Below, piece after piece: positions 54,425 to 63,205 of a DNA stretch of 64,000 nucleotides; within the stretch, counting starts at the first letter, position 1, and each line of letters opens with the position of its first letter. The notes under the pieces are model-generated. The model ran no database searches. It worked only from the letters and a program-made list of their open reading frames with translations, and was not told the DNA's origin. The stretch lies in NCBI GenBank assembly GCA_052035235.1, contig JBPOHT010000022.1, positions 1-64,000 of the forward strand. Reading direction: 5' to 3'. A program made the position numbers and the translations under genes. The DNA comes from Solimonas_A sp052035235 (GTDB lineage: Bacteria; Pseudomonadota; Gammaproteobacteria; Nevskiales; Nevskiaceae).

Positions 54425-55813
54425 ATGAAACTCAACCACACACTCCGTATCCTGGCGCTCGCCTCCCTCGGCGTCATCGGCCTGCCGGCCCTGGCCCAGG
54501 CACCTGCCGCTCCGGCGCAGGCCAAGACCCTGGACGAACTGCTCGAGCAGGTCCGCAGCGCCGATGCGCGCGATGCCAAGGTCAACGCCGAACGCGAGGC
54601 CCGCTTCGCCGCCGCCCGTGACCAGCAGCGCAGCCTGCTGAACGAAGCCAACGCCGAGAAGACTGCGCTGGAGAATCAGTCTGCCGCGCTGGTGAAGCAG
54701 TTCGAGGACAACGACCGCCTGATCGGCGAGCTGACCCAGGCCCGCGACATCAAGGCCGGTAACCTCGGCGAACTGTTCGGCGTCATGCGCCAGACCGCCG
54801 GCGACTTCGCCACGGTGGCGCGCAATAGCATGCTGACCGCACAGTTCCCGGACCGCGTGGCCCAGATCGACCGCCTGGCGCAGACCAAGACCATGCCGCC
54901 GATGGAAGACCTCAACCGCTTCTGGTTCGAGATGCAGCGCGAAATGACCGAAGGCGGCAAGGTTGTACGCATCCAGGCCAAGGTCACGGCGCCGGATGGC
55001 GCGCAGGCCGACAAGACCGTGCTACGCGTTGGCCCCTTCGTCGCGGTTTCGGACGGCAAGTTCCTGGAATACACCACCGGCGCCAATGCCTTCAGCACGC
55101 CGCCGAAGCAGCCGCCGGGCAAGTTCGGCGGCATCGCCGGCGACTTCGAGGACGAGGGCAGCGGCTACCACGCCATGGTGGTCGACCCGACCCGCGGCGT
55201 GCTGCTGAACCTGTTCTCGCAGCGCCCCAGCATGGTTGACCGTATCGTCGAGGGTGAGGCGGTCAACTGGCTGATCCTGGGCATCGGCCTGATCGGTACG
55301 ATCATTGCTATCTACCAGTTCAGCTACCTGGTGATGACCAGCACCAAGGTCAACCGCCAGCTGGCCAACCTGAACCAGCTGAGCACGGACAATCCGCTGG
55401 GCCGCGTCCTGATGGCGTTCAAGGGCAACAACGCCCCGGGCACCAACGAGGATTCCGAAGTCATCGAGCTGCGCGTCTCCGAAGCGGTGCTCAAGGAACT
55501 GCCGCCGCTGGAGCGGGGCCAGTCCTTCCTCAAGCTCGGCGTCGCCGCCGGCCCGCTGCTGGGTCTGGTGGGAACGGTCGTCGGCATGATCCACACCTTT
55601 CAGGTCATCACCGAGTCCGGCTCGGGCGATCCGAAGCTGATGGCCGCCGGTATCTCCATGGCCATGATCGCGACCTTGCTGGGCCTGGGCATCGCCATCC
55701 CGCTGCTGTTCGCCAACAGCGCGCTGCAGAGCCGCTCCAAGCGTGTCATCCAGATCCTGGACGAGCAGAGCACCGGCCTACTCGCAGAATTGATCGAGAA
55801 GCGTCGTGTCTGA
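54425..55813 (+). CDS. MotA/TolQ/ExbB proton-channel protein with large periplasmic domain (TtpC-like)
   Basis: A 462-residue protein with a signal peptide (ILALASLGVIGLPALAQA), a coiled coil (about 34-95), a beta-rich periplasmic region, and three C-terminal membrane segments (about 279-300, 377-395 and 415-435). The last two carry the ExbB/TolQ channel signature (GVAAGPLLGLVGTVVGMIHT and GISMAMIATLLGLGIAIP). This is the TtpC architecture essential for TonB2 function in Vibrio. The gene starts three bases after the DUF3450 stop and overlaps exbB by 8 bases. Confidence 0.9.
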   Translation: MKLNHTLRILALASLGVIGLPALAQAPAAPAQAKTLDELLEQVRSADARDAKVNAEREARFAAARDQQRSLLNEANAEKTALENQSAALVKQFEDNDRLIGELTQARDIKAGNLGELFGVMRQTAGDFATVARNSMLTAQFPDRVAQIDRLAQTKTMPPMEDLNRFWFEMQREMTEGGKVVRIQAKVTAPDGAQADKTVLRVGPFVAVSDGKFLEYTTGANAFSTPPKQPPGKFGGIAGDFEDEGSGYHAMVVDPTRGVLLNLFSQRPSMVDRIVEGEAVNWLILGIGLIGTIIAIYQFSYLVMTSTKVNRQLANLNQLSTDNPLGRVLMAFKGNNAPGTNEDSEVIELRVSEAVLKELPPLERGQSFLKLGVAAGPLLGLVGTVVGMIHTFQVITESGSGDPKLMAAGISMAMIATLLGLGIAIPLLFANSALQSRSKRVIQILDEQSTGLLAELIEKRRV

Positions 55814-56330
55814 AATCCTGATGTCTCCGTTCCACGCGGTTAGCCAGCTGATCGTGGCCGGAGGGCCGTTCGTGATCTGGATCCTGGTGGCCGGCATCAC
55901 GATGTGGACGCTGATCTTCGAGCGGCTGTGGTTCCACAAGGCCCGCATGCCCTACATGGTCAGCGGCATGCTGGCCGAGTGGCAGGGGCGGCCCGAGCAT
56001 CAGTCCTGGGCCTCCCACCAGATCCGCAAGGCGATGATCTCGCGGCTCAACGGTGCCATGGCCGAGAACATGCCGGTGCTCAAGGTGCTGATCCCCATGT
56101 GCCCGCTGTTGGGCCTGGTGGGCACCGTGCACGGCATGCTCGAGGTGTTCGACTCCATGTCGATCCTGGGCTCCGCTGACGCACGCACCATGGCCTCCGG
56201 CGTGTCCAAGGCCATGAACTGCACGATGACGGGCCTGGCGGTGAGCGTGACCGGCATGTATCCGGTCTTCTATTTCCAGTCGACGATCCGCAAGCAGACC
56301 GAACTGCTCGCCGACCGGTTCACCTTCTAA
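55806..56330 (+). CDS. exbB: ExbB/TolQ-type proton channel subunit
   Basis: A 174-residue ExbB of the short (ExbB2) class with three membrane segments (about 20-37, 90-112 and 135-155). Signatures are LIPMCPLLGLVGTVHGMLEV and MASGVSKAMNCTMTGLAVSV. It forms the proton channel with ExbD that powers TonB. The GTG start lies inside the end of the TtpC-like gene after GAGAAG; an ATG five codons later is an alternative. The protein lacks the long cytoplasmic loop of E. coli ExbB. Confidence 0.93.
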   Translation: MSEILMSPFHAVSQLIVAGGPFVIWILVAGITMWTLIFERLWFHKARMPYMVSGMLAEWQGRPEHQSWASHQIRKAMISRLNGAMAENMPVLKVLIPMCPLLGLVGTVHGMLEVFDSMSILGSADARTMASGVSKAMNCTMTGLAVSVTGMYPVFYFQSTIRKQTELLADRFTF

Positions 56331-56342
56331 CAGGAACGCCCC

Positions 56343-56765
56343 ATGGGACTGCGCCACCGCCGCCAGCATGTCGAGCATGACGAAGAGGCCATCGACCTCG
56401 CGCCGATGCTCGACTTCGTCCTGAACCTGCTGATCTTCTTCATCATCACCGCCGTGTTCGTGAAGGAAGTGGGCTTGTCGCTCAACACGCCTCCGCCGGC
56501 ACCGCCGAAGCAGAAGGAGGAAGAAGACAACAGCACGCTGTTCATCGCCGTGCACAAGAACGGCGATATCTCGATCGACCAGCGACTGGTGGACCCGGCT
56601 GCGATCCGTGCCAACGTCGAACGTTTCCGCGGCGAGAAGCCGGAGGGGCCGGTGATCGTGATCGCCAACACCAAGGCGCCCACGGGCGTAGTGGTCAAGG
56701 CGATGGACCAGGCGCGGGCGGGCGGGGCGATGAACGTCATGCTGCAGCCCACCGCCAGCAAGTAG
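56343..56765 (+). CDS. exbD: ExbD-type biopolymer transport protein, copy 1
   Basis: A 140-residue ExbD with one membrane segment. The proton-carrying Asp of ExbD is Asp24 in IDLAPMLDFVLNLLIFFI. The periplasmic domain follows a Pro/Glu-rich linker (NTPPPAPPKQKEEEDN). CAGGAACGCC lies before the ATG, 12 bases after exbB. It is one of two exbD genes in this operon. Confidence 0.93.
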   Translation: MGLRHRRQHVEHDEEAIDLAPMLDFVLNLLIFFIITAVFVKEVGLSLNTPPPAPPKQKEEEDNSTLFIAVHKNGDISIDQRLVDPAAIRANVERFRGEKPEGPVIVIANTKAPTGVVVKAMDQARAGGAMNVMLQPTASK

Positions 56766-56793
56766 CAGCCCAGAGCGAGCCGAGGAGAAACTC

Positions 56794-57201
56794 ATGCAAG
56801 CCCGCCGACATGCAACCGACGACGGACATCACGGCATCGACCTGGCGCCGATGCTGGACTTCGTGCTGAACCTGCTGATCTTTTTCATCATCATCACCAG
56901 CTTCGTCAAGCAGGCTGGGGTCAAGGTCGACAAGGAGCAGGCCGAGACGGCCGAGTCCAAGGCCAGCGGCAACATCCTGATCGCCGTGCGTCCCAACGGC
57001 GAGGTCTGGATGGACCGCAAGAAAGTGACGATGCCGGAGGTGCGGGCGCTGGTGGAACGCATGCACGCCGAACGTCCCGAGGACACGGTGGTGATCCTGG
57101 CCGACAAGGCGTCCGAGAGCGGCATCATGGCCCAGGTAATGGACCAGGTCCGTGCCGGCGGGGTCAGCAGCGTGTCGGTGGCGACCAAGGGGGCGGAGTG
57201 A
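56794..57201 (+). CDS. exbD: ExbD-type biopolymer transport protein, copy 2
   Basis: A 135-residue ExbD with Asp22 in IDLAPMLDFVLNLLIFFIII, identical to copy 1 over that stretch. The periplasmic part has diverged (SKASGNILIAVRPNGEVWMD). CGAGGAGAAA precedes the ATG. Two tandem ExbD genes suggest a hetero-dimeric ExbD in one complex, since ExbD works as a dimer. The TGA overlaps the tonB ATG (TGATG). Confidence 0.93.
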   Translation: MQARRHATDDGHHGIDLAPMLDFVLNLLIFFIIITSFVKQAGVKVDKEQAETAESKASGNILIAVRPNGEVWMDRKKVTMPEVRALVERMHAERPEDTVVILADKASESGIMAQVMDQVRAGGVSSVSVATKGAE

Positions 57202-57926
57202 TGGCCAATTCCACGTCTATGGGTGAACGCGTTCCGCTGTTTGTGGTGGATCGCCGTACCGGCAATCCGCTGCCGCCCGAATTGCCACCCGAAGGCCCGC
57301 TGGCCCGGCTGCATGCCGGCCCCCTGCGCTTCTTCCTGCCCTTCCTGGTCTCCAGCGTGGCGATGGTGGGGCTGTTCTGGCTGCTGTATGCGCTGATCCA
57401 TGCCACCACCGGTGCGCAGGGCAACAGCGAGATCCTGCCGACGGTGGATTTCGTGCGCCTGGCCAAGAATTTCGAGATCGAGAGCCGCAACCGCAAGCCG
57501 CCGCCGGAGATGCCGGACCGCCCCGAGGCACCGCCGGAGGTACCGGTGCAGCAGACCCAGATCAAGGGTCCGACCAATACCAACGTCGCCATCAACATGT
57601 CGCTGGAGAACTCGACGCAGGTGAAGTCCAATTTCGGCCTGTCGTCCACCGACGGCGAGTACCTGCCGATCGTGAAGGTGGCGCCGATGTACCCGGCGCG
57701 CGCGCAGAGCCAGGGGATCGAGGGCTGGGTGCTGGTGCAGTTCACCGTTACCGAGTCCGGCAGCGTGATCAATCCGGTGGTGATCGAGGCACAGCCGCAG
57801 GGTGTCTTCGACGAGGCGGCCAAGAAGGCGGTGACCAAGTTCAAGTACAAGCCGCGCGTGGAGAACGGTAGGCCGATCGCCGTGTCCAACGTGCAGCACC
57901 TGATCCGCTTCGAGCTCGAAAAGTGA
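57201..57926 (+). CDS. tonB: TonB energy-transducing protein (TonB2-type)
   Basis: A 241-residue TonB. It has a cytoplasmic N-terminus of about 45 residues, one membrane helix (FFLPFLVSSVAMVGLFWLLY), a Pro-rich periplasmic spacer (RKPPPEMPDRPEAPPEVPVQ) and a C-terminal TonB domain (MYPARAQSQGIEGWVLVQFT, then FKYKPRVENGRPI). The long cytoplasmic head is unusual for TonB. ATG 57201 is preferred over GTG 57198. Its stop overlaps the TPR gene start (TGATG). It transfers proton-motive force to outer-membrane receptors, none of which is in this window. Confidence 0.93.
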   Translation: MANSTSMGERVPLFVVDRRTGNPLPPELPPEGPLARLHAGPLRFFLPFLVSSVAMVGLFWLLYALIHATTGAQGNSEILPTVDFVRLAKNFEIESRNRKPPPEMPDRPEAPPEVPVQQTQIKGPTNTNVAINMSLENSTQVKSNFGLSSTDGEYLPIVKVAPMYPARAQSQGIEGWVLVQFTVTESGSVINPVVIEAQPQGVFDEAAKKAVTKFKYKPRVENGRPIAVSNVQHLIRFELEK

Positions 57927-59236
57927 TGAGGTCCGCAGTGAGATCGAAAAACCTGTTGCTGCGTGTCCTGCTGGTCCTGGCTATGGTGCTGGGCGCGGGT
58001 GCCGCCGAGTATTCCTTTGCCAAGGAGAAGGGCAAGGGCAAGCCGGCGCCGCCGCCCACCAAGCAGACCCAGGTGATCCGCGCTGAGACCTACAAGAAGA
58101 TGGAGGTCGCGCAAAAAGCCTTCGAGGCCAAGGACTATCCGGCGGCCACGAAGGCGCTGGACGATCTCAAGGCGGGCGAGGCCAAGCTCAACGACTACGA
58201 GCGCGCCACGTTGTACAGCCTCTATGCTGCGGTGTTCTACGCCCAGGACAACCTGCCCAAGACGGTGGAGTCCTACAACCTGGTGCTGAAGCAGCCGAAC
58301 CTGCCGGACGGCCTGCGCGACAGCAGTCTCTACGCCCTGGCGCAGATCTACTTCATCGCCGAGAACTACGACAAGGCCATCGTGGTGGTGAAGCGGTGGT
58401 TGTCGCTGGTGGCGGAGCCGAGCCCCGAGGGCTATGCCCTGCTGGCACAGGCCTACTACCAGACCCAGAAGTATGCCGAGGCCGAGAAGGCGCTGGTGAC
58501 CTCGCTGCAGATCTCCAAGCAGCGCGGGCAGGCGCCCAAGGAAGCGGCGCTGGCGCTGCTGCGCGCGATCTACTACGAGCGAAAGGAATACGAGAAGGCC
58601 GCCAGGGTGCTGGAAGTGCTGGTGGGCCTGCAGCCGGGCAAGAGCACCTATTGGCAGCAGCTCGCCGGCATGCGCGGACTGATGGATCAGCAGCGCGAGC
58701 AGGTGCGGCTGATGCACGCGGCCTACCGGGCGCAGCTGCTCACCAACGAATCCGACCTGCTCAACCTGGCCCGCCTGTACATGGTGACCGACGTGCCCTA
58801 TCCGGCGGTGCGCCTGCTGGCGCAGGGCATGAAGAACAAGACCATCAAGGTCAGCGCCGAGAACCTGCAGCTGTACGCGCAGGCACTGGCCATGTCCAAG
58901 GAATACAAGCAACAGATTCCGGTGCTGCAGAAGCTGGCCACCATGACCGGCGAGGCCAAGCACTACGTCTACCTCGGGCAGGCCTACAACGAGACCGGCG
59001 ATTGGGGCAGTGCCGCGGAAGCCTTCCGCGCTGCCCTGAAGGCTCGGGGCCTGGACAAGCCCGCGGATGCGCACATGCAGCTGGGCACGGCGCTGTTCAA
59101 CGCCAACAAGTTCTCCGAGGCCCGCTCGCATTTCGTGGCGGCCACGGAGGCTCCGGCGCTGGCACAGGCGGCCGGCAACTGGATCAAGTTCGTGGACCAG
59201 GAAATCGCGCGCCGCGACGCGGTGAAGGATTTGTAA
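57926..59236 (+). CDS. TPR-repeat protein of the TonB2 operon
   Basis: A 436-residue periplasmic protein. A signal sequence (LLLRVLLVLAMVLGAGAAEY) is followed by a Lys/Pro-rich linker and tetratricopeptide repeats (such as AQKAFEAKDYPAATKALDDL, LAQIYFIAENYDKAIVVVKR and YLGQAYNETGDWGSAAEAFR). TPR proteins end TonB2 operons in Vibrio and Shewanella; the contact partner there is not firmly known. ATG 57926 is used rather than the GTG one codon earlier. The operon terminator follows at 59411. Confidence 0.9.
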   Translation: MRSAVRSKNLLLRVLLVLAMVLGAGAAEYSFAKEKGKGKPAPPPTKQTQVIRAETYKKMEVAQKAFEAKDYPAATKALDDLKAGEAKLNDYERATLYSLYAAVFYAQDNLPKTVESYNLVLKQPNLPDGLRDSSLYALAQIYFIAENYDKAIVVVKRWLSLVAEPSPEGYALLAQAYYQTQKYAEAEKALVTSLQISKQRGQAPKEAALALLRAIYYERKEYEKAARVLEVLVGLQPGKSTYWQQLAGMRGLMDQQREQVRLMHAAYRAQLLTNESDLLNLARLYMVTDVPYPAVRLLAQGMKNKTIKVSAENLQLYAQALAMSKEYKQQIPVLQKLATMTGEAKHYVYLGQAYNETGDWGSAAEAFRAALKARGLDKPADAHMQLGTALFNANKFSEARSHFVAATEAPALAQAAGNWIKFVDQEIARRDAVKDL

Positions 59237-59554
59237 CCCGCGGGGGCGGGAGGCTTGCCTCATGAAGACAGTGCTCAGGGAAGAGGATGGGGAGTCCGGG
59301 TGGCCAGATCGCCGCCGGCGGGTGCTCCGGGGCGCTGCCGGAAGGTCGGCAAGCAGGGTGGCGACCCTCGCCAAAGTCTCCTCCCCTGACCCGGAAAGTC
59401 AGGATTTCACGGTGCCAGCGCGAAACATCGCTGGCGCCGTTTCTTTTTTCCGGGTGAGGCCTCGGGGCCTTCGCGGGGTGGGGTGAGGGGCGCTTCATTT
59501 CAGTAGGATTTCAGCCAGCGTCAGCCTGGCGGGTATGGAACGGGGGAAGAGGCG
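59237..59554. other. Intergenic region (318 bp) after the TonB2 operon
   Basis: Contains the terminator at 59411-59450 and, before it, a GC-rich stretch of about 170 bases after the TPR stop. A 74-codon frame here (59262-59486) runs across the terminator, lacks a ribosome binding site and is rejected. No riboswitch pattern was recognised. The last 100 bases must carry the promoter for the histidine kinase gene, whose ribosome binding site is GGGGGAAGAGG. Confidence 0.5.
59411..59450 (+). terminator. Intrinsic terminator of the TonB2 operon
   Basis: GGTGCCAGCG (59411-59420) pairs with CGCTGGCGCC (59429-59438) around an 8-base loop, followed by GTTTCTTTTTTC. One T:G-type pair is included. It lies about 175 bases after the TPR stop. 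Confidence 0.85.
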
Positions 59555-61336
59555 ATGCTGCAAAGACTGTTGATGGTGCTATCCATCGGCGCAGCGCTGG
59601 GCATGCTGGCGGTGCTGGTCGTACGCACACAGGGGGAGCCGCAGACCATCGAGGGGCATCTCGGCCGCATGACGGCCCTGGCCCAGCTGGGTGCGGCCAA
59701 TGCGGAAGCAGACACCCAGGTCATGCGCGCGCGCCTGAGCCTGGATTCCGATGCCGAGGGACTGACGGATGCCATGCGCCGCCTGGAATCCGCGCGCACG
59801 GCCCTGGCGCTGCACCGTGACGGCCTGCGCTCGGTCTCGCGCGACGTCGGCAATGCCGTGTCCGGCCTGTTGCAGCAGCTCGACGACAAGCAGGCGCTGC
59901 TGGGCTCGTATCGCAGCCAGGTCGGCGACTTCGCCGAGTCCTACCGGCAGTTCGGCGAGCAGGGTGACCTGCTGCTGGCCGATCCGGCATTGGTGGGAGA
60001 CGGCGCCCTGCGCGGGTCCGTGCGCCGCCTGCTGGAGGAGGTCACCACCTACAGCCTGCAGTCCGTGCCCATCAACCAGGACAGCCTCGACAGCCTGATG
60101 ACCCAGGTCACGGTGGCGGCGGGTTCGGCATCGCCGCTGCGCAGCCGCCTGCTGTCCTTGAGCAATGCCGCGGCCCGCGTGGTGGGCGACAAGGACCAGC
60201 TCACGGCGGTGGCCGGCAAGCTGGGCGAGGTGCCGGTGGCGGCGACACTGGACAAGCTGCAGAAGAACTACACCGCGCACTACACCCAGGCCGAGGGCAA
60301 CCTGGCCCGCTACCGCCTACTGCTGGCGATCTACGCCTGCGCGCTGCTGGCGGTGTTCGGCCTGGTCGGCTGGCGCCTGCGCCGCAGCTACGGCGAACTC
60401 GACCGCAGCCATGAGGATCTGCAGAACCTCAATGCCAGCCTGGAAGAAACCGTCCAGGCGCGTACCGGGGAACTGCGCAAGGCCCTGGACGACCTGCGCT
60501 TCCAGCAGGCGCAGCTGGTGCAGTCGGAGAAGATGGCGGCGCTGGGCCAGATGGTGGCCGGCGTGGCGCACGAGATCAACACGCCGCTGGGCTACGCGCG
60601 CGGCAACGTCGAGACGGTGCGGGAGTCGCTGCCGTTGGTGCGCGAGATCATCGAGGCGGAGCAGTCGGGCGACGCGCAGCGGCGCCAGGAAGCGCAGCGG
60701 CGCTGGCCGGCCGACGAGGGCCTGGCCGAATTCGAGATGCTGCTCAAGGACGCGGAGTACGGTCTCGGTCAGATCGCCGAGCTGGTGCTGGGCCTGAAGG
60801 ACTTCTCGCGGGTGGACCGCTCGCTGACCGAGTCCTTCAGCCTCAATGACGGCCTCGATACGGCGCTGAAGATCTGCCAGAGCCAGCTCAAGGGCCGCGT
60901 GGAGGTGCAGCGCGAGTACGGCGAGCTGCCGCTGGTGCCCTGCGCCCCTTCGCAGATCAACCAGGTGTTCCTGAACCTGATCGGCAATGCCGGCCAGGCC
61001 ATCGACGGCGAGGGCACTATCACCCTGCGGACCTACGCCGAGGACGACGAGGCGGTGGTGGAGGTGCAGGACAGCGGCTGCGGCATGGACCGCGACACGC
61101 TGGCCCATATCTTCGAGCCTTTCTTCACCACCAAGCCGGTGGGCAAGGGCACCGGCCTGGGCCTGTCCATCGTGTTTCGCATCGTCGAGGATCACCGCGG
61201 CCGCATCGAGGTGGATTCCGAGCCCGGCAAGGGCACCACCTTCCGCCTGCGACTGCCGCTGAAGGTCCAGGCTGCTGCTTCCGCCGCAATGAGCGCGGCG
61301 CCAGGCGAAATCGTGTTGCAGGAGGCTTTCGCTTGA
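59555..61336 (+). CDS. Membrane sensor histidine kinase
   Basis: A 593-residue sensor kinase. Two membrane helices (about 3-22 and 255-273) bracket a helical periplasmic sensor of about 230 residues. A coiled coil (about 278-325) leads to the H-box MVAGVAHEINTPLGY with His339, then the N-box NQVFLNLIGNAGQAI and the ATP lid DSGCGMDRDT, FEPFFTTKPVGKGTGLGLSI. Signal is unknown. The TGA overlaps the TTG start of the response regulator, so the two form a pair. The position after the TonB2 operon and before another TonB-like gene suggests a role in uptake or envelope response. Confidence 0.93.
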   Translation: MLQRLLMVLSIGAALGMLAVLVVRTQGEPQTIEGHLGRMTALAQLGAANAEADTQVMRARLSLDSDAEGLTDAMRRLESARTALALHRDGLRSVSRDVGNAVSGLLQQLDDKQALLGSYRSQVGDFAESYRQFGEQGDLLLADPALVGDGALRGSVRRLLEEVTTYSLQSVPINQDSLDSLMTQVTVAAGSASPLRSRLLSLSNAAARVVGDKDQLTAVAGKLGEVPVAATLDKLQKNYTAHYTQAEGNLARYRLLLAIYACALLAVFGLVGWRLRRSYGELDRSHEDLQNLNASLEETVQARTGELRKALDDLRFQQAQLVQSEKMAALGQMVAGVAHEINTPLGYARGNVETVRESLPLVREIIEAEQSGDAQRRQEAQRRWPADEGLAEFEMLLKDAEYGLGQIAELVLGLKDFSRVDRSLTESFSLNDGLDTALKICQSQLKGRVEVQREYGELPLVPCAPSQINQVFLNLIGNAGQAIDGEGTITLRTYAEDDEAVVEVQDSGCGMDRDTLAHIFEPFFTTKPVGKGTGLGLSIVFRIVEDHRGRIEVDSEPGKGTTFRLRLPLKVQAAASAAMSAAPGEIVLQEAFA

Positions 61337-62265
61337 CCGTCGCGACCACACCCACCCGTCCGCGCCTGCTGTTCGTCGATGACGAGAGCCGTATCCTGAT
61401 GTCGCTGAAGGCGATCTTCCGCGCCGACTACGACGTCACCACGGCCGAAGGCGGCGCCGCGGCGCTGGAAATCCTCAAGACCGAGCGCTTCGAGGTGATC
61501 GTCAGCGACCAGCGCATGCCGGGCATCACCGGGGTGGAGGTGCTGCGGACCGCGCGCGAGCTGCAGCCGCAGGCGGTGCGCATGCTGCTGACCGGTTATT
61601 CCGACCTCAACGCCATCATCGCCTCGATCAACGAGGGCGAGATTTTCCGCTTCATCCCCAAGCCCTGGGTCAACGGCGAGTTGCGCGAGACGGTGGCGGC
61701 AGCGGTGCGCGCCGCGTCGGTGGAGCATATCCAGCTACCGCCGGAACCGCCGCCCGGCCCCACGCAGAACGCGGTCTACCGCGAGGTGGGCGTGCTGGTG
61801 CTGGACGACGATCCACAGACCGGGGTGGCCCTGCGCGCCGCGCTGGGCGGCGAGCGTGAGGTCCATGACGCGGCCAGCATCGATGCCGCGCTGGAACTGC
61901 TGGGGCAGCACCGCATCGGCGTGATCTTCACCGAGCTGGCCATCGGCGGCCACAGCGTAGGGCCGCTGCTGGGCGTGCTGCGCCAGCACCACCCGGCGCT
62001 GGTGGTGATCGCCTTCACCGGCAAGGCGGATGCCAGCCACAGCATCTCGCTGATCAACCACGGCCAAGTGTTCCGCCTGCTGCAGAAGCCGGTGGTGGCC
62101 AGCGTGCTGCGCGGCACCGCCAACATCGCCAGCCGGCGGCACGAGATGCTGCGGCAGCACCCGGACCAGGCCCAGCGCGTCGTCGCGGACACGGCGCCGA
62201 TGCTGCAGGCCGCCGAGCGCACCGGCCTGCTGGCCCGTCTCTCCAAATTCCTGCGTCGGACCTGA
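61333..62265 (+). CDS. Response regulator with two receiver domains, no output domain
   Basis: A 310-residue protein with two REC-like domains and no DNA-binding domain. The first (about 8-125) has FVDDES, phospho-acceptor Asp59 (IVSDQRMPG), LLTGYSD and Lys110 (FIPKPW). The second (about 152-265) keeps DDD at 158-160, Thr229 and Lys252 (LQKPV) but has Glu201 where Asp is expected (IFTELAIGG). The C-terminal 45 residues are charged helices. GGAGG before the TTG start supports that start. It overlaps the kinase by TTGA. Confidence 0.9.
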   Translation: MTVATTPTRPRLLFVDDESRILMSLKAIFRADYDVTTAEGGAAALEILKTERFEVIVSDQRMPGITGVEVLRTARELQPQAVRMLLTGYSDLNAIIASINEGEIFRFIPKPWVNGELRETVAAAVRAASVEHIQLPPEPPPGPTQNAVYREVGVLVLDDDPQTGVALRAALGGEREVHDAASIDAALELLGQHRIGVIFTELAIGGHSVGPLLGVLRQHHPALVVIAFTGKADASHSISLINHGQVFRLLQKPVVASVLRGTANIASRRHEMLRQHPDQAQRVVADTAPMLQAAERTGLLARLSKFLRRT

Positions 62266-62268
62266 TCC

Positions 62269-63006
62269 ATGACCGAGTCTCCGTCTTCGTCCCGCGGCCT
62301 GCTGGCCCGCATTGCCCAGTCCGCCGAGTACTCCATCGCCGCCGCGCTGCTGCTGGTCTGTGCCGTGGTGGGGGCCTCGCTGTGGTGGCTGAGCCCGCCG
62401 AAGCAGGACCAGGGGGATGTGACCGAGACGACGGACAGCGCCGCCACCACGCCCGTGGCGGACGAGCGCGAGGCCCTGGACGAGGCCAAGCGGCGGCTGG
62501 GCGAGCGCTTCAGCGCCATCGACGAGCAGCAGCGCCGGCGCACGGCCGAGGACGAGTCGCGGCGCGAGCGGCAGAAGGCCGAGGCGGCCTCGGCTGCCAC
62601 CGAAGCCCGTCGCGAGGCGGAGCTGGTGGCCCAGGCGCGCCAGCAGGCCGAGGCCCGCGCGCCGGAGCCGGCCCCGCGCGCCGCGGCACCGGCTGCGCCT
62701 GCGCCGGTAGCAAAGCGCCCGGTGGAGATCGTGGACGCGGCCATCGACTGGTCGTCCTGCCGTCGGCCCCAGTACCCGTCCGGATCGGTGCGTCGCAGCG
62801 AGGAGGGCGTAGTGGTGATCGCGGCGGACCTCGACGCCGCCGCCAACCTCCGGCAGACCCGCGTGGCCCAGTCAAGCGGCCATGAGGCCCTGGACCGGGC
62901 GACCCTGGAAGCGGTGGGCAAATGCCGCTTCACCCCCGCCCGGGAGGACGGCGTGGCCAAGGCGGCCACGGCCCAGGTGCGTTTCACCTGGAAGCTGCAG
63001 AAGTAA
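62269..63006 (+). CDS. TonB-family protein with coiled-coil spacer
   Basis: A 245-residue protein with one membrane helix (about 22-41), a long Arg/Glu/Ala-rich probable coiled coil (about 64-140) instead of a Pro-rich spacer, then an Ala/Pro linker and a C-terminal TonB-like domain (VVVIAADLDAAANLRQTRVA, ALDRATLEAVGKCRFTPARE). It resembles TolA in layout. It starts three bases after the response regulator and forms one operon with the kinase. The coupling of a two-component pair with a TonB-like protein is uncommon and its function is not known. Confidence 0.82.
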   Translation: MTESPSSSRGLLARIAQSAEYSIAAALLLVCAVVGASLWWLSPPKQDQGDVTETTDSAATTPVADEREALDEAKRRLGERFSAIDEQQRRRTAEDESRRERQKAEAASAATEARREAELVAQARQQAEARAPEPAPRAAAPAAPAPVAKRPVEIVDAAIDWSSCRRPQYPSGSVRRSEEGVVVIAADLDAAANLRQTRVAQSSGHEALDRATLEAVGKCRFTPAREDGVAKAATAQVRFTWKLQK

Positions 63007-63152
63007 GCCCTGGGACACCCTGCCGGCTGGCATCTGCGGCTGTTCTGCCAGGGTAGACCCGCTTGTCCCTGCGCGAAATGTCCATGCCCCTGCATGTACG
63101 GGCGGGATCGCCTGCTTGACCCCTCGCTAGCATCGTTTCCATCGAGAGGAGT

Positions 63153-63174
63153 CCCCGGCGCTGCCGCGCCGGGG
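63153..63174. other. Perfect hairpin upstream of the second AraC gene
   Basis: CCCCGGCGC and GCGCCGGGG pair perfectly around TGCC, 32 bases before the AraC ATG. No T-tract follows. It may be a 5' leader structure affecting translation of that gene. Confidence 0.5.
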
Positions 63175-63205
63175 GCCTGTGTAGACACCAAGCAGGAGGT
63201 GGGGG

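Noticed and set aside
59262..59486. A 74-codon plus-strand frame between the TPR and kinase genes
   Set aside because: It runs through the terminator hairpin and T-tract, has no ribosome binding site and shows no recognisable protein pattern.
63016..63055. Possible terminator after the TonB-like gene (ACCCTGCC and GCCAGGGT pair)
   Set aside because: The arms have a mismatch, the loop is long and there is no T-tract.
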